Origin: Calditrichaceae bacterium
GTDB taxonomy: Bacteria; Calditrichota; Calditrichia; Calditrichales; Calditrichaceae
Reading direction: 5' to 3'
NCBI GenBank assembly: GCA_024762535.1
Contig: JANTHG010000002.1
Span: 1 to 44,949 of the forward strand
DNA: 44,949 nt
Shown here piece by piece: positions 1 through 9,281 of this stretch. Made by a program: the position numbers and the translations under genes. Position 1 is the stretch's first letter; each line of letters opens with the position of its first letter. Under the pieces are notes generated by a model. The model did no database searches. It saw only the letters and a program-made list of their open reading frames with translations, and was not told where the DNA came from.

Positions 1-2340
1 TTAACTCTGCATTATCACACATTTTTTTGGTCCGATTATGACCATGATGGTGTATTCTACTGGAATCAGGCGAAAACGTTTCTGGAATCCAAAGATGATT
101 TCAATGTAACACTGGCGCAATTTCTGTTGGAAGAGCATGTCTTTCCCGTTTCGTTCCGCAGCGGCTGGCACTATATGGACAATGACTGGCAGCACTATCT
201 GGATGATCGCATTTTGCCCTACAGCATGCATAACGATTACCCTCATAAAAAAACATCGGACCCGGAGCCAATTGACAATATCTATGATTGGTCCGAAGCG
301 CCTTCTGCCTTTGTACCGTACCGTCCCTCGCGGGAAAATTACCAACTTCCGGGAAATGGCAAGGGGTGGGAAGTACGTTCCGCTTCCTTTTGGGGTACGC
401 GGGTGAATGATTATATGGATACGGTGTTTGCGGCTGCTCATGCCGGTACGGACCAGGTCGCCTGCTTTTGGTCGCATTTGCCGCAAAACGATTTCCCGGA
501 CAATATGCAAATGATTGATAGTCTGGCACATCGCTATGAAGCCAAATATCCCGATGTTCAATTTCGCTATTGTACAGCCATTGAAGCCATGCAGCGCTGG
601 CGTAAAAGTACAGATGAAACAGCGCCCGCCCTTATCTTCACGGATGACATTTCAGGTAATGATGTCTATTTTAACATCTCTTCCGATGAAGATATTTTTC
701 AGCAGCAACCCTTTGTAGCTATCAAAGACATTTATGAAAATTATTCTGTACTTGAATGTGCTTCAACCGGAAGCCATCAGTGGAAAACGATTCAGCCGGT
801 CCCCCTTGATGCCCTGGCCAAAGCGGGTGTTACGGTTTGCGATACACTTGGCAACCAGGCGATGCGCTTTATTAACTATCTGCCGGATGAGGTATTTATT
901 GATAATCAGGATAGCGGTTATGCGGAAATCTACGGGAATTGGAGCAATTCCTCTGCCTACGCCTGGGGAACGGATTCCCGCACGGTTGAATTGGCTGCTT
1001 CGGATTCAGCAAAAGTTAAATGGTCTTACCGTGTGCCACAAACAACCTACTATAATCTTTTTATCCAGTTCCCGGATATTGACAACCGCGCATCGACGAT
1101 TACCTTTTTGATTTCTGAAAATCAAATACCCATAGATACAATTCAGGTAGAAACGGTCCAAAATGCAAAACAATGGCATTTCCTCAGGACGGTTCAGCCC
1201 GAACAGGGAAGTGAACTCACGGTGGAAATGAGCGCGAAGGGTCAAGTGCAACCCGGTAAAATACTAACCGCCGATGTACTTAAAATAACGCCATTGGTAC
1301 GTGATAAATCTTTGGAAATTAATGAAAAATATATTGATTTCGGGCCGGTGAGTGTGGAAGATTCGGCGCAATATATTCTAAAAATCACCAATACGGGTAT
1401 TCATGAGTTACAGGTTTCCAATTTGATTTCTGCGCGCCAGCTGGTATCGAGTGCAGAACCACTACCGTTTACCATTAAACCCATGTCCTATAAAGAAATT
1501 CCTTTAATTTTAACGCCCGTAGAAATAGGAACATTATCAGACACACTGGAAATTGAATCGGATGACCCGGCCAACCCCAGATTTAAGCTGCCTGTTACTG
1601 CTGAGGTGATGAATTATTTCCACATCATTGATAATGAAGACAGCTCCGAATATGAAGAATACGGCGAATGGCATACCAGTAATGCCAATATTTACGGACC
1701 GACCAGCCGCTACGCCTGGCTCAATCGAACACCACTGGCTTCCGCCCGTTTTCATGCCAAACTTAAAAAGAGCGGAACCTATGAAATTTATGAAATTGTC
1801 CCTTCTACGGTTAACGCCACAAATGATGCACTCTATGAAGTTTTGGTCAACGCCAACACAAAAGCCACATTCCATGTGGACCAAAATCAGGGCAGTGGAA
1901 AATGGGTGCTTCTTGGGAAGGTTTATCTACTGGCTGAAACAGAAATAGAATTACGGGTTAGCGATACCGGCAACAATACGAATCCTTCCGGTGCCGTGCT
2001 GCGTACCGATGCTGTACGATTTACTTTTGTGGACGAAAGTACAGGCCTTGATGAGGGGCAGACAGACAAACTACTCTCAGCCTTCCGGTTAGAACAGAAT
2101 TATCCCAATCCGTTTAATCCATCTACAGTTATTAATTATCAGTTGCCCGTTACCAGTAATGTTGAATTGACGGTTTATAATACGCTGGGGCAGAACGTAC
2201 AAACCCTGGTAAACAAGCGCCAGCAGGCCGGTGTACATACAGCTGTCTTTGATGCAAAAGGACTGGCGAGTGGTGTTTATTACTATCGGCTTGTAGCCGG
2301 CTCTCTAGTGTTCAGCCGTAAAATGATTGTGTTAAAGTGA
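1..2340 (+). CDS. Secreted multidomain protein with T9SS sorting domain (5' partial)
   Basis: The frame is open from base 1 to the TGA at 2338, so the N-terminus lies outside the window; 779 residues are visible. Residues 1 to about 200 hold [11 protein letters not shown] (from 52), resembling the FR-G motif of NodB-like polysaccharide deacetylase folds; I cannot confirm the active site. Residues about 296-432 and 539-679 look like two golvesin/Xly-type beta-sandwich domains ([11 protein letters not shown] and [14 protein letters not shown] starts). Between them, about 437-536, is an ASPM/SPD-2/Hydin-like Ig domain ([23 protein letters not shown]). Residues about 692-779 form a Por/T9SS C-terminal sorting domain with [10 protein letters not shown] and SGVYYYRL, ending in RKMIVLK. 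It is probably exported and surface-attached, acting on a carbohydrate or binding one. Domain calls are by eye; the sorting domain is the firmest. Confidence 0.85.
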   Translation, partial: LTLHYHTFFWSDYDHDGVFYWNQAKTFLESKDDFNVTLAQFLLEEHVFPVSFRSGWHYMDNDWQHYLDDRILPYSMHNDYPHKKTSDPEPIDNIYDWSEAPSAFVPYRPSRENYQLPGNGKGWEVRSASFWGTRVNDYMDTVFAAAHAGTDQVACFWSHLPQNDFPDNMQMIDSLAHRYEAKYPDVQFRYCTAIEAMQRWRKSTDETAPALIFTDDISGNDVYFNISSDEDIFQQQPFVAIKDIYENYSVLECASTGSHQWKTIQPVPLDALAKAGVTVCDTLGNQAMRFINYLPDEVFIDNQDSGYAEIYGNWSNSSAYAWGTDSRTVELAASDSAKVKWSYRVPQTTYYNLFIQFPDIDNRASTITFLISENQIPIDTIQVETVQNAKQWHFLRTVQPEQGSELTVEMSAKGQVQPGKILTADVLKITPLVRDKSLEINEKYIDFGPVSVEDSAQYILKITNTGIHELQVSNLISARQLVSSAEPLPFTIKPMSYKEIPLILTPVEIGTLSDTLEIESDDPANPRFKLPVTAEVMNYFHIIDNEDSSEYEEYGEWHTSNANIYGPTSRYAWLNRTPLASARFHAKLKKSGTYEIYEIVPSTVNATNDALYEVLVNANTKATFHVDQNQGSGKWVLLGKVYLLAETEIELRVSDTGNNTNPSGAVLRTDAVRFTFVDESTGLDEGQTDKLLSAFRLEQNYPNPFNPSTVINYQLPVTSNVELTVYNTLGQNVQTLVNKRQQAGVHTAVFDAKGLASGVYYYRLVAGSLVFSRKMIVLK

Positions 2341-2786
2341 ACAATATCTGGGTAGATGCCGACGCCTGTCCCCGGCCGGTAAAAGAAATTTTGTACCGGG
2401 CCGCACAGCGCAAACAGATCTTAACCACCTTAGTGGCTAATCAGCCATTGCGGGTTCCTAATTCACCTTTTCTGAAGACACTGTTGGTGCCCGATGGATT
2501 TAATGTGGCGGATGATAAAATTGCTGAGTTGAGCCATGAAGATGATTTGGTGATAACTGCGGATATACCGTTGGCTGCCCGGGTGATTGAAAAGGGGGCG
2601 GTTGCCCTGAACCCGCGGGGCGAACTCTACACCCGTAATACGATCGGCGAAATTTTAAGTATGCGTAACTTAATGGATGAATTGCGCAGTAGCGGACTGG
2701 AAACCGGCGGCCCGTCTGCGTTCAATACCAAAGACAGGGAACGGTTTGCCAATACCCTGGATCAGATTTTGAATAGGAATGATTAA
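2337..2786 (+). CDS. YaiI/YqxD family protein (DUF188)
   Basis: A 149-residue protein that starts at GTG, overlapping the TGA of the upstream gene by four bases (GTGA), which suggests translational coupling. The N-terminal [12 protein letters not shown] motif, the central [12 protein letters not shown] segment and the C-terminal [19 protein letters not shown] segment are hallmarks of the DUF188 YaiI/YqxD family. The family has a PIN-like fold and is suspected of nuclease activity, but its role is unknown. Length matches the usual 145-160 residues. Identity is confident; function is not. Confidence 0.93.
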   Translation: MNNIWVDADACPRPVKEILYRAAQRKQILTTLVANQPLRVPNSPFLKTLLVPDGFNVADDKIAELSHEDDLVITADIPLAARVIEKGAVALNPRGELYTRNTIGEILSMRNLMDELRSSGLETGGPSAFNTKDRERFANTLDQILNRND

Positions 2787-2795
2787 ATCCCGACT

Positions 2796-3983
2796 CTAAT
2801 CCTGAACAGGAAATAATTTGGATATATTGTCTAAAATATTTTGAGATTTATCCGGATCATGTAGATATGTTTTATATATTTCCGCTGCTTGCTTTAATTT
2901 TTGGGGATCCCTTAAAACTCTGGATTCAATCAAAAGAATTCTGGCTGCTTTTTCATACGCCTTTAATTTGGTTAAATAGATTTCCTCAAGATGCTTTAAA
3001 GCGTGAAGAGCAAGTGTATCTGTAGGGGCATATTCATATAATTTTTCGAAAGCCAGTGCGGCTTCTTCCCACTTTTGTAAAGATTCATTTAGTTCTCCAG
3101 AACGGCGTAAAGCATAGAGGACCTGAGCGGAATCTGAAAAATGTTTTGTGTACATCTGATAATAGAGCAAGGCTTCTTCGCTGTTTTTCAGACTGTCATC
3201 ATAAATCCGCGCCAGGGCAAATTGTGCGTCACCGGCTATGGGTTTATCAGAATAAGTATTGATAATATTTAAAAGATGAACCCGGGCCTTACGTACTTTT
3301 TTTAAATGATTTAAATACAAAAAGCTCAAATTTAGTTCGGCCTGTCCGGATACAGGGCTATTTGGATAGAGCTGAAGCACTATTCGATATAAAACTTCGG
3401 ACTCATGGTAAGCGTTCAGTTGTTCATTTAAAACTCCCTCCCAAAAAAGCAAGATATCTCCAAATTTACTGTCTGGAAAATGGGTTAGAAAATCATTGAT
3501 TTCCAAAAGCAAAGCAGAACGAAGAGGATCGGAATTCTGACTGTATAAAAAAGATATTTCGTTAAAAAAAGCTTCTTCCAAATTCGGGATAAAAGGAATT
3601 TGTTTTAGATATGCCGGTACCGTCTCCGGCAAAGCCAGCACAATACTCAGAGAATCCAATAAGTGCTTGCTCTGCTGTACAAATGTGCTTTGAGGAAAGA
3701 GGGAGGCAAGCCTAAAAAAATGGCAGAAAGCTGAACTCGACTGCCCTGTGTTTAATTCCAGATTGGAAATCATCCATAATACTTGTTCGTATTCAGCAGG
3801 AGATAGATGATGCAATTGCAAGGACTGCATTTTGTCTAAAAGAAACGTGTCGTACTGGTGCTGCGTGTTCTCGAAGTAGATTTGCTGTAAAAATTCGAAA
3901 TAGCCCTTTCGTTCCGCCTGGGAAAAAACCGATCCGGTATTGAAGAGCAGTAATAAATATAGGATAATTGTCGTTCTTTTCAT
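2796..3983 (-). CDS. Exported TPR-like repeat protein
   Basis: The 395-residue product starts at MKRTTIILYLLLLF, a basic then hydrophobic signal peptide ending near FSQA; I chose this ATG over the one 8 codons upstream because it gives a proper signal sequence. The mature part is alpha-helical with repeated segments typical of TPR/Sel1-like and outer-membrane tetratricopeptide proteins, such as SEVLYRIVLQLYPNSPVSG, GDAQFALARIYDDSL and ALAFEKLYEYAPTDTLALHA. It is likely periplasmic or lipid-associated and may scaffold other envelope proteins. It is convergent with the DUF188 gene (9-bp gap) and lies downstream of the NFACT gene on the same strand. No enzymatic motif is visible. Confidence 0.8.
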   Translation of the reverse strand: MKRTTIILYLLLLFNTGSVFSQAERKGYFEFLQQIYFENTQHQYDTFLLDKMQSLQLHHLSPAEYEQVLWMISNLELNTGQSSSAFCHFFRLASLFPQSTFVQQSKHLLDSLSIVLALPETVPAYLKQIPFIPNLEEAFFNEISFLYSQNSDPLRSALLLEINDFLTHFPDSKFGDILLFWEGVLNEQLNAYHESEVLYRIVLQLYPNSPVSGQAELNLSFLYLNHLKKVRKARVHLLNIINTYSDKPIAGDAQFALARIYDDSLKNSEEALLYYQMYTKHFSDSAQVLYALRRSGELNESLQKWEEAALAFEKLYEYAPTDTLALHALKHLEEIYLTKLKAYEKAARILLIESRVLRDPQKLKQAAEIYKTYLHDPDKSQNILDNISKLFPVQD

Positions 3984-4180
3984 TGTAAAAAGTTCTATTC
4001 CTGCCAATAAACATAGATGCTTTCTGTTTCTTTTGGATAAATATATTCAGGATTATTATAGCATCCAAAAATTAGTTTTAAAAAACAGTCCAGATCCGGG
4101 CAAAAATAATTTATTTCTTAGGATGACACGCCCCGTTTCCACAAATCGTGCACTCTATTCAATATCCAAATCTCATGGTG

Positions 4181-5848
4181 CTAATTCAAATGCAGCGGTT
4201 CCACAAAAAGAACTTCTTCATTGCGTACATTCACCGTACCCGGCAGCGCTTTACGAATGCGGCTCACAAAGCGCACTTCCGAAACCATAACCGGCACAGA
4301 AGAAGAAAAACGCGCTTTACTGTTGGAAGCGGCAATAGCTGCTGCCCGTTCAATAACCCGTCGCGGCGGCTGCGTATTTTTCCCTGGTAAATGAATAATG
4401 ACATGGGAACCGGGAACGCCCTGGGCATGCAGCCACAAATCCCATTTATGCGCAAATTCAAAGGTGAGCAAATCATTGTTGGCGCCGTTTTTCCCTATGT
4501 AAATATCCCAATCTTCTTCTAAAATGACCCGTTTAAACGCAAATTGCAAATCGCCCTTTTCTGTGGCGGAAGGCGAAGTGATGTCCTGAACAATTTTCAT
4601 TCCAATCAATCGTTTATACAAAGCATTCACTTTTTCCGGACGCGCGCTTTCCAATTCCTTTTGTATGGCAAATATGCGATTTAATTCAGTTTTTAGAGTT
4701 GTCTTTCGGATTTCCGCCACTTCTTTTTGTTTATCCATTTGTTTGTATTTATTAAAATAATGTGTGGCGTTTTCAATAACGGATTTAGCGGGATTGAGTT
4801 TAATTTCGATGGATTCGGCCTGCTCACTAAATATATTCTTTAGAGATACCCGTGATACTCCGGGCTGAATATCATTTTGAAAGGTGAGCAATAAATTCCC
4901 TTTGAGTTCGGCAAGTTCTTTACGCGCCCGGATATCTTCGGCTTCTTGTAGTTTTTGCAGGGAACGTTCTAAATAGCGTTGTCGTTTCTCTAACCCGTTG
5001 CGGCACAGGGTGCGCACATGTTCTGCTTTGGCGTGGTTTTGCGCAAGAGAAATGAATTTCCACCAGGCTTTGTTCACCAAATCATAGCTTTCCATACGGA
5101 CATCCGGCTGTGTGTTCAGGTGGGTCAGTTCAAGCAAAGAAGCTGCCAGAATCACTTCCTGTTTGTAATACAAAAAGGCGCGACCCGAAGCGCACTCCTG
5201 ACCCGCTTGTTTAAAGGTCTGTGCTATCTGACTGAGCTGAGCGCCGGAAATAGCCTCCAAAAGGGTATCCGCTTGTAACCCGCTGCGAAACAGCAGCTCT
5301 TTATACAACGAGCCGCTTAAAGCGTAAAATTGCCGTTTAAGCGCAAAAGCCCATTTTTGTTTGGATTCCTGCTTACAAAGCTCTGCGAGTTTGTCAGCTT
5401 CTATGGTGCGAAAGTCGAAACGTACGGTTTCGGGTTCCGCTGGAAAATCGGCCGGCCGTTGTTTAAACGAAGCCATCCGGCGCCCCTGTTTATCGAATAA
5501 ATGAATATTCGGATTGGCGCCGTAAAAGAAGATTTCCAGTAAAAAATCATCCAATTCGATGCGTACATGTTTATCATAGGGGATAATATCCATGCCGCGG
5601 ATAACCTGACCGTTTACATTTTCAAAGAGCTGAAATTTAGGCTGGCGAAACCGACGCGCTGTACCCTCGAGCAGGTAGGGGAAGCGGACGTCCATTGAAA
5701 TATGCAGTAAAATCTGTTCACCCGCTTTTTCCAGTTCCAGTATCATCTCATTTTTTCGCAAAGTAAATGCTGACAGCACACGGCTGGAAAGCGCTCTGTT
5801 TTGTAACTGTTTTATTTGTTGTTCAAACCAAAAAAAATTACGATGCAT
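4181..5848 (-). CDS. NFACT/RqcH family ribosome quality-control protein
   Basis: A 555-residue protein of the NFACT (Rqc2/RqcH/FbpA) family. The C-terminal NFACT-R (DUF814) domain is clear from about residue 445: WDIYIGKNGANNDLLTFEFA, then KWDLWLHAQGVPGSHVII. The centre (about 265-430) is a long charged coiled coil, and the N-terminus is a divergent NFACT-N domain. Family members bind stalled 50S subunits carrying peptidyl-tRNA and add alanine tails for degradation. The DR pair needed for tailing in Bacillus RqcH appears here as DK in IIPYDKHVRIEL, by my alignment by eye. It is transcribed divergently from yicC. The family call is strong; tailing activity is uncertain. Confidence 0.9.
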   Translation of the reverse strand: MHRNFFWFEQQIKQLQNRALSSRVLSAFTLRKNEMILELEKAGEQILLHISMDVRFPYLLEGTARRFRQPKFQLFENVNGQVIRGMDIIPYDKHVRIELDDFLLEIFFYGANPNIHLFDKQGRRMASFKQRPADFPAEPETVRFDFRTIEADKLAELCKQESKQKWAFALKRQFYALSGSLYKELLFRSGLQADTLLEAISGAQLSQIAQTFKQAGQECASGRAFLYYKQEVILAASLLELTHLNTQPDVRMESYDLVNKAWWKFISLAQNHAKAEHVRTLCRNGLEKRQRYLERSLQKLQEAEDIRARKELAELKGNLLLTFQNDIQPGVSRVSLKNIFSEQAESIEIKLNPAKSVIENATHYFNKYKQMDKQKEVAEIRKTTLKTELNRIFAIQKELESARPEKVNALYKRLIGMKIVQDITSPSATEKGDLQFAFKRVILEEDWDIYIGKNGANNDLLTFEFAHKWDLWLHAQGVPGSHVIIHLPGKNTQPPRRVIERAAAIAASNSKARFSSSVPVMVSEVRFVSRIRKALPGTVNVRNEEVLFVEPLHLN

Positions 5849-5991
5849 GGGTCGCTTCTTTGCTTTTAAAGCCCTGCTTGGTTAACTTGCTTTTTTGCCA
5901 GAGCTGAGTGAAAAATAAGGAATTGCTCAACCTGGTACTAATAAATTTATTACATTCATTTTAAAAATCATAATATTTTGGAAAGAACAGA

Positions 5992-6864
5992 ATGAAAAGC
6001 ATGACAGGCTTTGGCAAAGCCACAAAAGCCAATGAGTTATATGAGCTTACCGTAGAATTACGTGCAGTAAATAACCGCTATCTGGATTTGAATATTCGCT
6101 TACCGAGAGAATTTTCGTTGTTCGAGAATCTCATCCGGGAACGCATCAAAAAGGAAATTACGCGTGGTAAAATTAATGTGTTTGTTAATTTAGAAAAACA
6201 TGGCGCCCAATCCGATGCTGCAGTGGACCCGGCTTTGGCTCAAAAAATGTTTTCCGAATTACAAGCTATTCATCTATCGCTTAATTTACAAGAACCCGTT
6301 ACTCTGGCTCATTTGTTAAACTACCTACCGCTGGCCGAAACCGGTTCCATCCAACTCGAGGAAGAAGAATTTAAAGCTTTGCTTGAACCCGCTTTGCAGG
6401 AGGCGCTGACTCAGTTGAATACTATGCGTGGGGCAGAAGGCGCGCATCTTAAACAGGATATGACGGAACGTATAAACAACATTGCCGAACTGACCGAAGA
6501 TATTAAGAATAAAGCAAGCGGTAATGTACAGGAAACCTTTAACCGTATGCTGGAAAATATTCGTACGCTCATCGGTGAGCAGAAAATGGATGAAACACGC
6601 TTAGAACAGGAGGTAGCTCTGATTTCCGATAAAGTGGATATTACCGAAGAATGCGTGCGCATGGACAGCCATTTAAAACTTTTTCGGCAGACCATGGAAA
6701 AATCGGGTGAAACAGGTAAGAAGCTCACGTTTATTTTGCAGGAGATGCTGCGCGAAGCGAACACAATGAATTCAAAAAATGCCAATGTGGCCATTCAGCA
6801 TCAGGTTATCCGCGTGAAAGAAGAAATTGAAAAAATCAGAGAACAGGCACAAAATCTGGAATAA
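5992..6864 (+). CDS. yicC: YicC family endoribonuclease
   Basis: A 290-residue protein starting MKSMTGFGKA, the invariant N-terminus of the YicC family, with RAVNNRYLDLNIRLPRE following and the family C-terminus TMNSKNANVAIQHQVIRVKEEIEKIREQ. E. coli YicC is an endoribonuclease acting on small RNAs, and the C-terminal DUF1732 domain is clear. A GGAAAG ribosome-binding site precedes the ATG. It is the first gene of an apparent operon with gmk (6-bp gap), the CoaB-domain gene and the uracil-DNA glycosylase. The yicC-gmk order is widely conserved in bacteria. Length is normal. Confidence 0.95.
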   Translation: MKSMTGFGKATKANELYELTVELRAVNNRYLDLNIRLPREFSLFENLIRERIKKEITRGKINVFVNLEKHGAQSDAAVDPALAQKMFSELQAIHLSLNLQEPVTLAHLLNYLPLAETGSIQLEEEEFKALLEPALQEALTQLNTMRGAEGAHLKQDMTERINNIAELTEDIKNKASGNVQETFNRMLENIRTLIGEQKMDETRLEQEVALISDKVDITEECVRMDSHLKLFRQTMEKSGETGKKLTFILQEMLREANTMNSKNANVAIQHQVIRVKEEIEKIREQAQNLE

Positions 6865-6870
6865 GAACAA

Positions 6871-7434
6871 ATGGACTTTAAATCGCCCTATATTGCCTTC
6901 TCCGCGCCTTCCGGTGCCGGCAAAACAACAATTGTAAAACAGCTTGCCCAACGCTATGCGCAAACCGTTATTTCCGTATCTGCAACCACACGCCCCAAAC
7001 GTCCCTTCGAGACCGATGGAGTGGATTATATTTTTTTAAGCGAAGAAGCGTTTAAAGAAGACATCGCCCGCGGAAAGTTTTTGGAATACGAAAAGGTGCA
7101 CGGTAATTATTACGGTACGCTGCTGGAAACAATAGAAAAATTCCGCAAACAGGGAAAAGTGGTGCTGTTCGATATTGATGTGAACGGCGCTCTTGCCGTA
7201 AAGAGACACTATCCGGAGGCTATTCTTATTTTTATCAAACCGCCTTCCACCGAAGAACTCATCCGACGCCTCAAAGGCCGAAAGAGTGAAACCGAAGCAT
7301 CCATTCAGAAACGGCTGGAACGTCTGGAATTTGAATATGCCCGCGCCGGGGAATTTGATTACAGCATTGTTAATGATGATTTGGCTGCCGCGATTGCCGA
7401 AGTGGAACGGCTAATTTTGAAAGACAAAACATGA
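6871..7434 (+). CDS. gmk: Guanylate kinase
   Basis: A 187-residue guanylate kinase that phosphorylates GMP to GDP in the cytoplasm. The P-loop APSGAGKTTIV is at residues about 12-22, followed by VSATTRPKRPFETDGVDYIFL, which carries the GMP-binding Arg residues, and then YYGT and VLFDIDVNGALAVK. It has normal size (about 190-210). It lies six bases after yicC, and its stop overlaps the ATG of the next gene (ATGA), so the three are probably co-translated. In many bacteria rpoZ follows gmk; here it does not. Confidence 0.97.
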   Translation: MDFKSPYIAFSAPSGAGKTTIVKQLAQRYAQTVISVSATTRPKRPFETDGVDYIFLSEEAFKEDIARGKFLEYEKVHGNYYGTLLETIEKFRKQGKVVLFDIDVNGALAVKRHYPEAILIFIKPPSTEELIRRLKGRKSETEASIQKRLERLEFEYARAGEFDYSIVNDDLAAAIAEVERLILKDKT

Positions 7435-8453
7435 TTATTCATTGTAAAGATGAAAGCAATGGTCTGCTCTTTTTGGCGGTTGAGGCGCTGAGCATGCTTA
7501 GTGAACTGGTGGATACGATTCGCATTGAGGTTCTGCCGCACCACCGGGAACGCTATAAACCCTTATTTGATTTGTTTGAAAAGGTCGAAGTTGCAGATAA
7601 TCTCTCGCAAAGCCCGGATTTAATTTTTACCCGGAAGGTTGAGCCTCATTCCGAATCAGCGTTGTATTTTCCCATTTTACCGGCCCGGGAACAACCGGAA
7701 CACGCTTTAGGAACTTCGTATGTGCCCTTAAACAGTGCGCGCAGGATTAACGGCTATGTACTGGGTGAAACCGCCTCCGCCGAAGACCTCTTGCTCAGAA
7801 GAAAAGGGGAAGGTGATTTAAAAGGGAAACGCCTGCTCATCAGCGCCGGCCCCACAGCAGAAGATATGGACCCGGTGCGTTACCTGACTAATCGTTCCAG
7901 TGGGAAGATGGGTATTGCCCTGGCACGTGTTGCCTTTCGGCGTGGGGCAGAAGTAACGCTGATTCTGGGCCCGGTGTCTACTCCGGTGCCCTCTGTGATT
8001 CCAACGGTTCGTGTCCGCTCGGCCGCTCAGATGGCGGAAGCGGTGTTAGAACGTTTCCCACAATGTGACGCCTATTTTGGCGCAGCCGCTTTGGCCGATT
8101 ACACGCCGGAAGCGCAGGTTTATCATAAAATCAAGAAACTAGACAGCGGACTCGATTTAAACCTGAAACGGACGACCGACGTACTTCGCGCCCTTTCCAC
8201 GCAAAAAAATAAGCAGAAGGTAATAGGCTTCTCCGTAGAAACAAACAACATTCTGGAAAACTCCAAACGGAAATTACTTGAAAAAGCGCTGGATATGATA
8301 GTTATCAATAATCCTAAGGAAGCTGGTGCTGCCTTTGCCGTGGACACCAATCGGGTGACGGTGCTAAAGAAAAGTGGCGAAACGGTGGATTTTCCTTTAC
8401 TTTCCAAGCTGGAACTGAGCAACCGTTTGTTGGACCTTTTTAAAGAATTATAG
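7431..8453 (+). CDS. coaB: CoaB-type phosphopantothenate-cysteine ligase with atypical N-terminal domain
   Basis: The 340-residue product has a clear DFP/CoaB domain at about 132-338: ISAGPTAEDMDPVRYLTNRS, SSGKMGIALA, FGAAALADYTP and the basic KIKKLDSGLDLNLKRTTDVL segment that closes on the acyl-phosphate intermediate. This domain joins 4'-phosphopantothenate to cysteine, using CTP in most bacteria, for coenzyme A synthesis. The first 130 residues are not a recognisable CoaC flavoprotein: there is no G-TGSIAAYK start and no PAMN or active-site Cys loop as in bifunctional CoaBC. Decarboxylation would then need a separate CoaC. The segment could be a degenerate CoaC-like fold or a different domain. 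It overlaps gmk by 4 bp. Confidence 0.88.
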   Translation: MIIHCKDESNGLLFLAVEALSMLSELVDTIRIEVLPHHRERYKPLFDLFEKVEVADNLSQSPDLIFTRKVEPHSESALYFPILPAREQPEHALGTSYVPLNSARRINGYVLGETASAEDLLLRRKGEGDLKGKRLLISAGPTAEDMDPVRYLTNRSSGKMGIALARVAFRRGAEVTLILGPVSTPVPSVIPTVRVRSAAQMAEAVLERFPQCDAYFGAAALADYTPEAQVYHKIKKLDSGLDLNLKRTTDVLRALSTQKNKQKVIGFSVETNNILENSKRKLLEKALDMIVINNPKEAGAAFAVDTNRVTVLKKSGETVDFPLLSKLELSNRLLDLFKEL

Positions 8454-8459
8454 GGTAGT

Positions 8460-9209
8460 ATGAAAGATATTGTTCAGGAAATTGAAGATTATTTTAAAAA
8501 TATAAAAGCGGTGTACGGCCCCCGTCTTTTTTTAGACCATGCCTTGCAGGATGCGGAAGTAACTTCAACGGAACCGGTAACGCCAACATCCGTTAAAACG
8601 CAGCCTCGGCCCGTGGCTTCTAAAAAATCCTTCAAAAGCCATGTGCCGCCCCAGACCAGTCCGGAACTGGAAGCCTATTTTCAGGAAATCAAAGAGTGCA
8701 CAGCGTGTGCGCTTTCTGCTACCCGTACGCATTTTGTATTTGGTCATGGCAATGCCAAAGCGGATATTCTTTTTATTGGCGAAGCCCCGGGGCAGGATGA
8801 AGATGAACAGGGCATTCCTTTTGTGGGAAGGGCAGGGCAGCTTCTGGATAAAATGCTCCGCGCCATTGGTTTAAGCAAAGACGAAGTTTATATCGCCAAT
8901 GTGCTCAAATGCCGTCCGCCGCAAAACAGAGACCCCTTACCAGACGAGGTCCTTAAATGCGAACCTTATTTACAACATCAGATAGAGTTGATTAATCCCA
9001 AAATTTTGGTAGCTCTCGGAAGAGTGGCCGGTAACACCTTGCTTCGGCAGGAAAGCGCCCTTACCACCTTACGCAATCAGGTATTTACCTACAAAGAAAG
9101 ACCGCTTATTGTAACGTACCATCCGGCAGCGTTGTTGCGTAATCCCCGCTGGAAGATTAGCAGCTGGCAAGATCTGAAAAAAATAAAAAAATTGCTTTCT
9201 GAACTTTAA
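8460..9209 (+). CDS. Family 4 uracil-DNA glycosylase
   Basis: A 249-residue protein. After a variable low-complexity N-terminal stretch (about 1-75), residues about 78-249 form a family 4 (UdgA-type) uracil-DNA glycosylase: CTACALSATRT, then FIGEAPGQDEDEQGIPFVGRAG, NVLKCRPPQNRDP and the C-terminal TYHPAALLRNP motif. The four Fe-S cysteines of the family are present (CTAC pair, KCRPP Cys, and the Cys in LKCEPYL). It removes uracil from DNA, starting base-excision repair. It follows the CoaB gene by 6 bp and ends the yicC operon. The N-terminal extension is common in bacterial members. Confidence 0.94.
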   Translation: MKDIVQEIEDYFKNIKAVYGPRLFLDHALQDAEVTSTEPVTPTSVKTQPRPVASKKSFKSHVPPQTSPELEAYFQEIKECTACALSATRTHFVFGHGNAKADILFIGEAPGQDEDEQGIPFVGRAGQLLDKMLRAIGLSKDEVYIANVLKCRPPQNRDPLPDEVLKCEPYLQHQIELINPKILVALGRVAGNTLLRQESALTTLRNQVFTYKERPLIVTYHPAALLRNPRWKISSWQDLKKIKKLLSEL

Positions 9210-9281
9210 ATCGAGCTTGATAAAAAGCCTTTTTTTGATTATCCTTTTTGACACCATTTTAAAAACAAAACGGAGTTTTTT

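Noticed and set aside
1-561. 186-codon minus-strand ORF
   Set aside because: It lies antisense to clear coding sequence and resembles no protein family.
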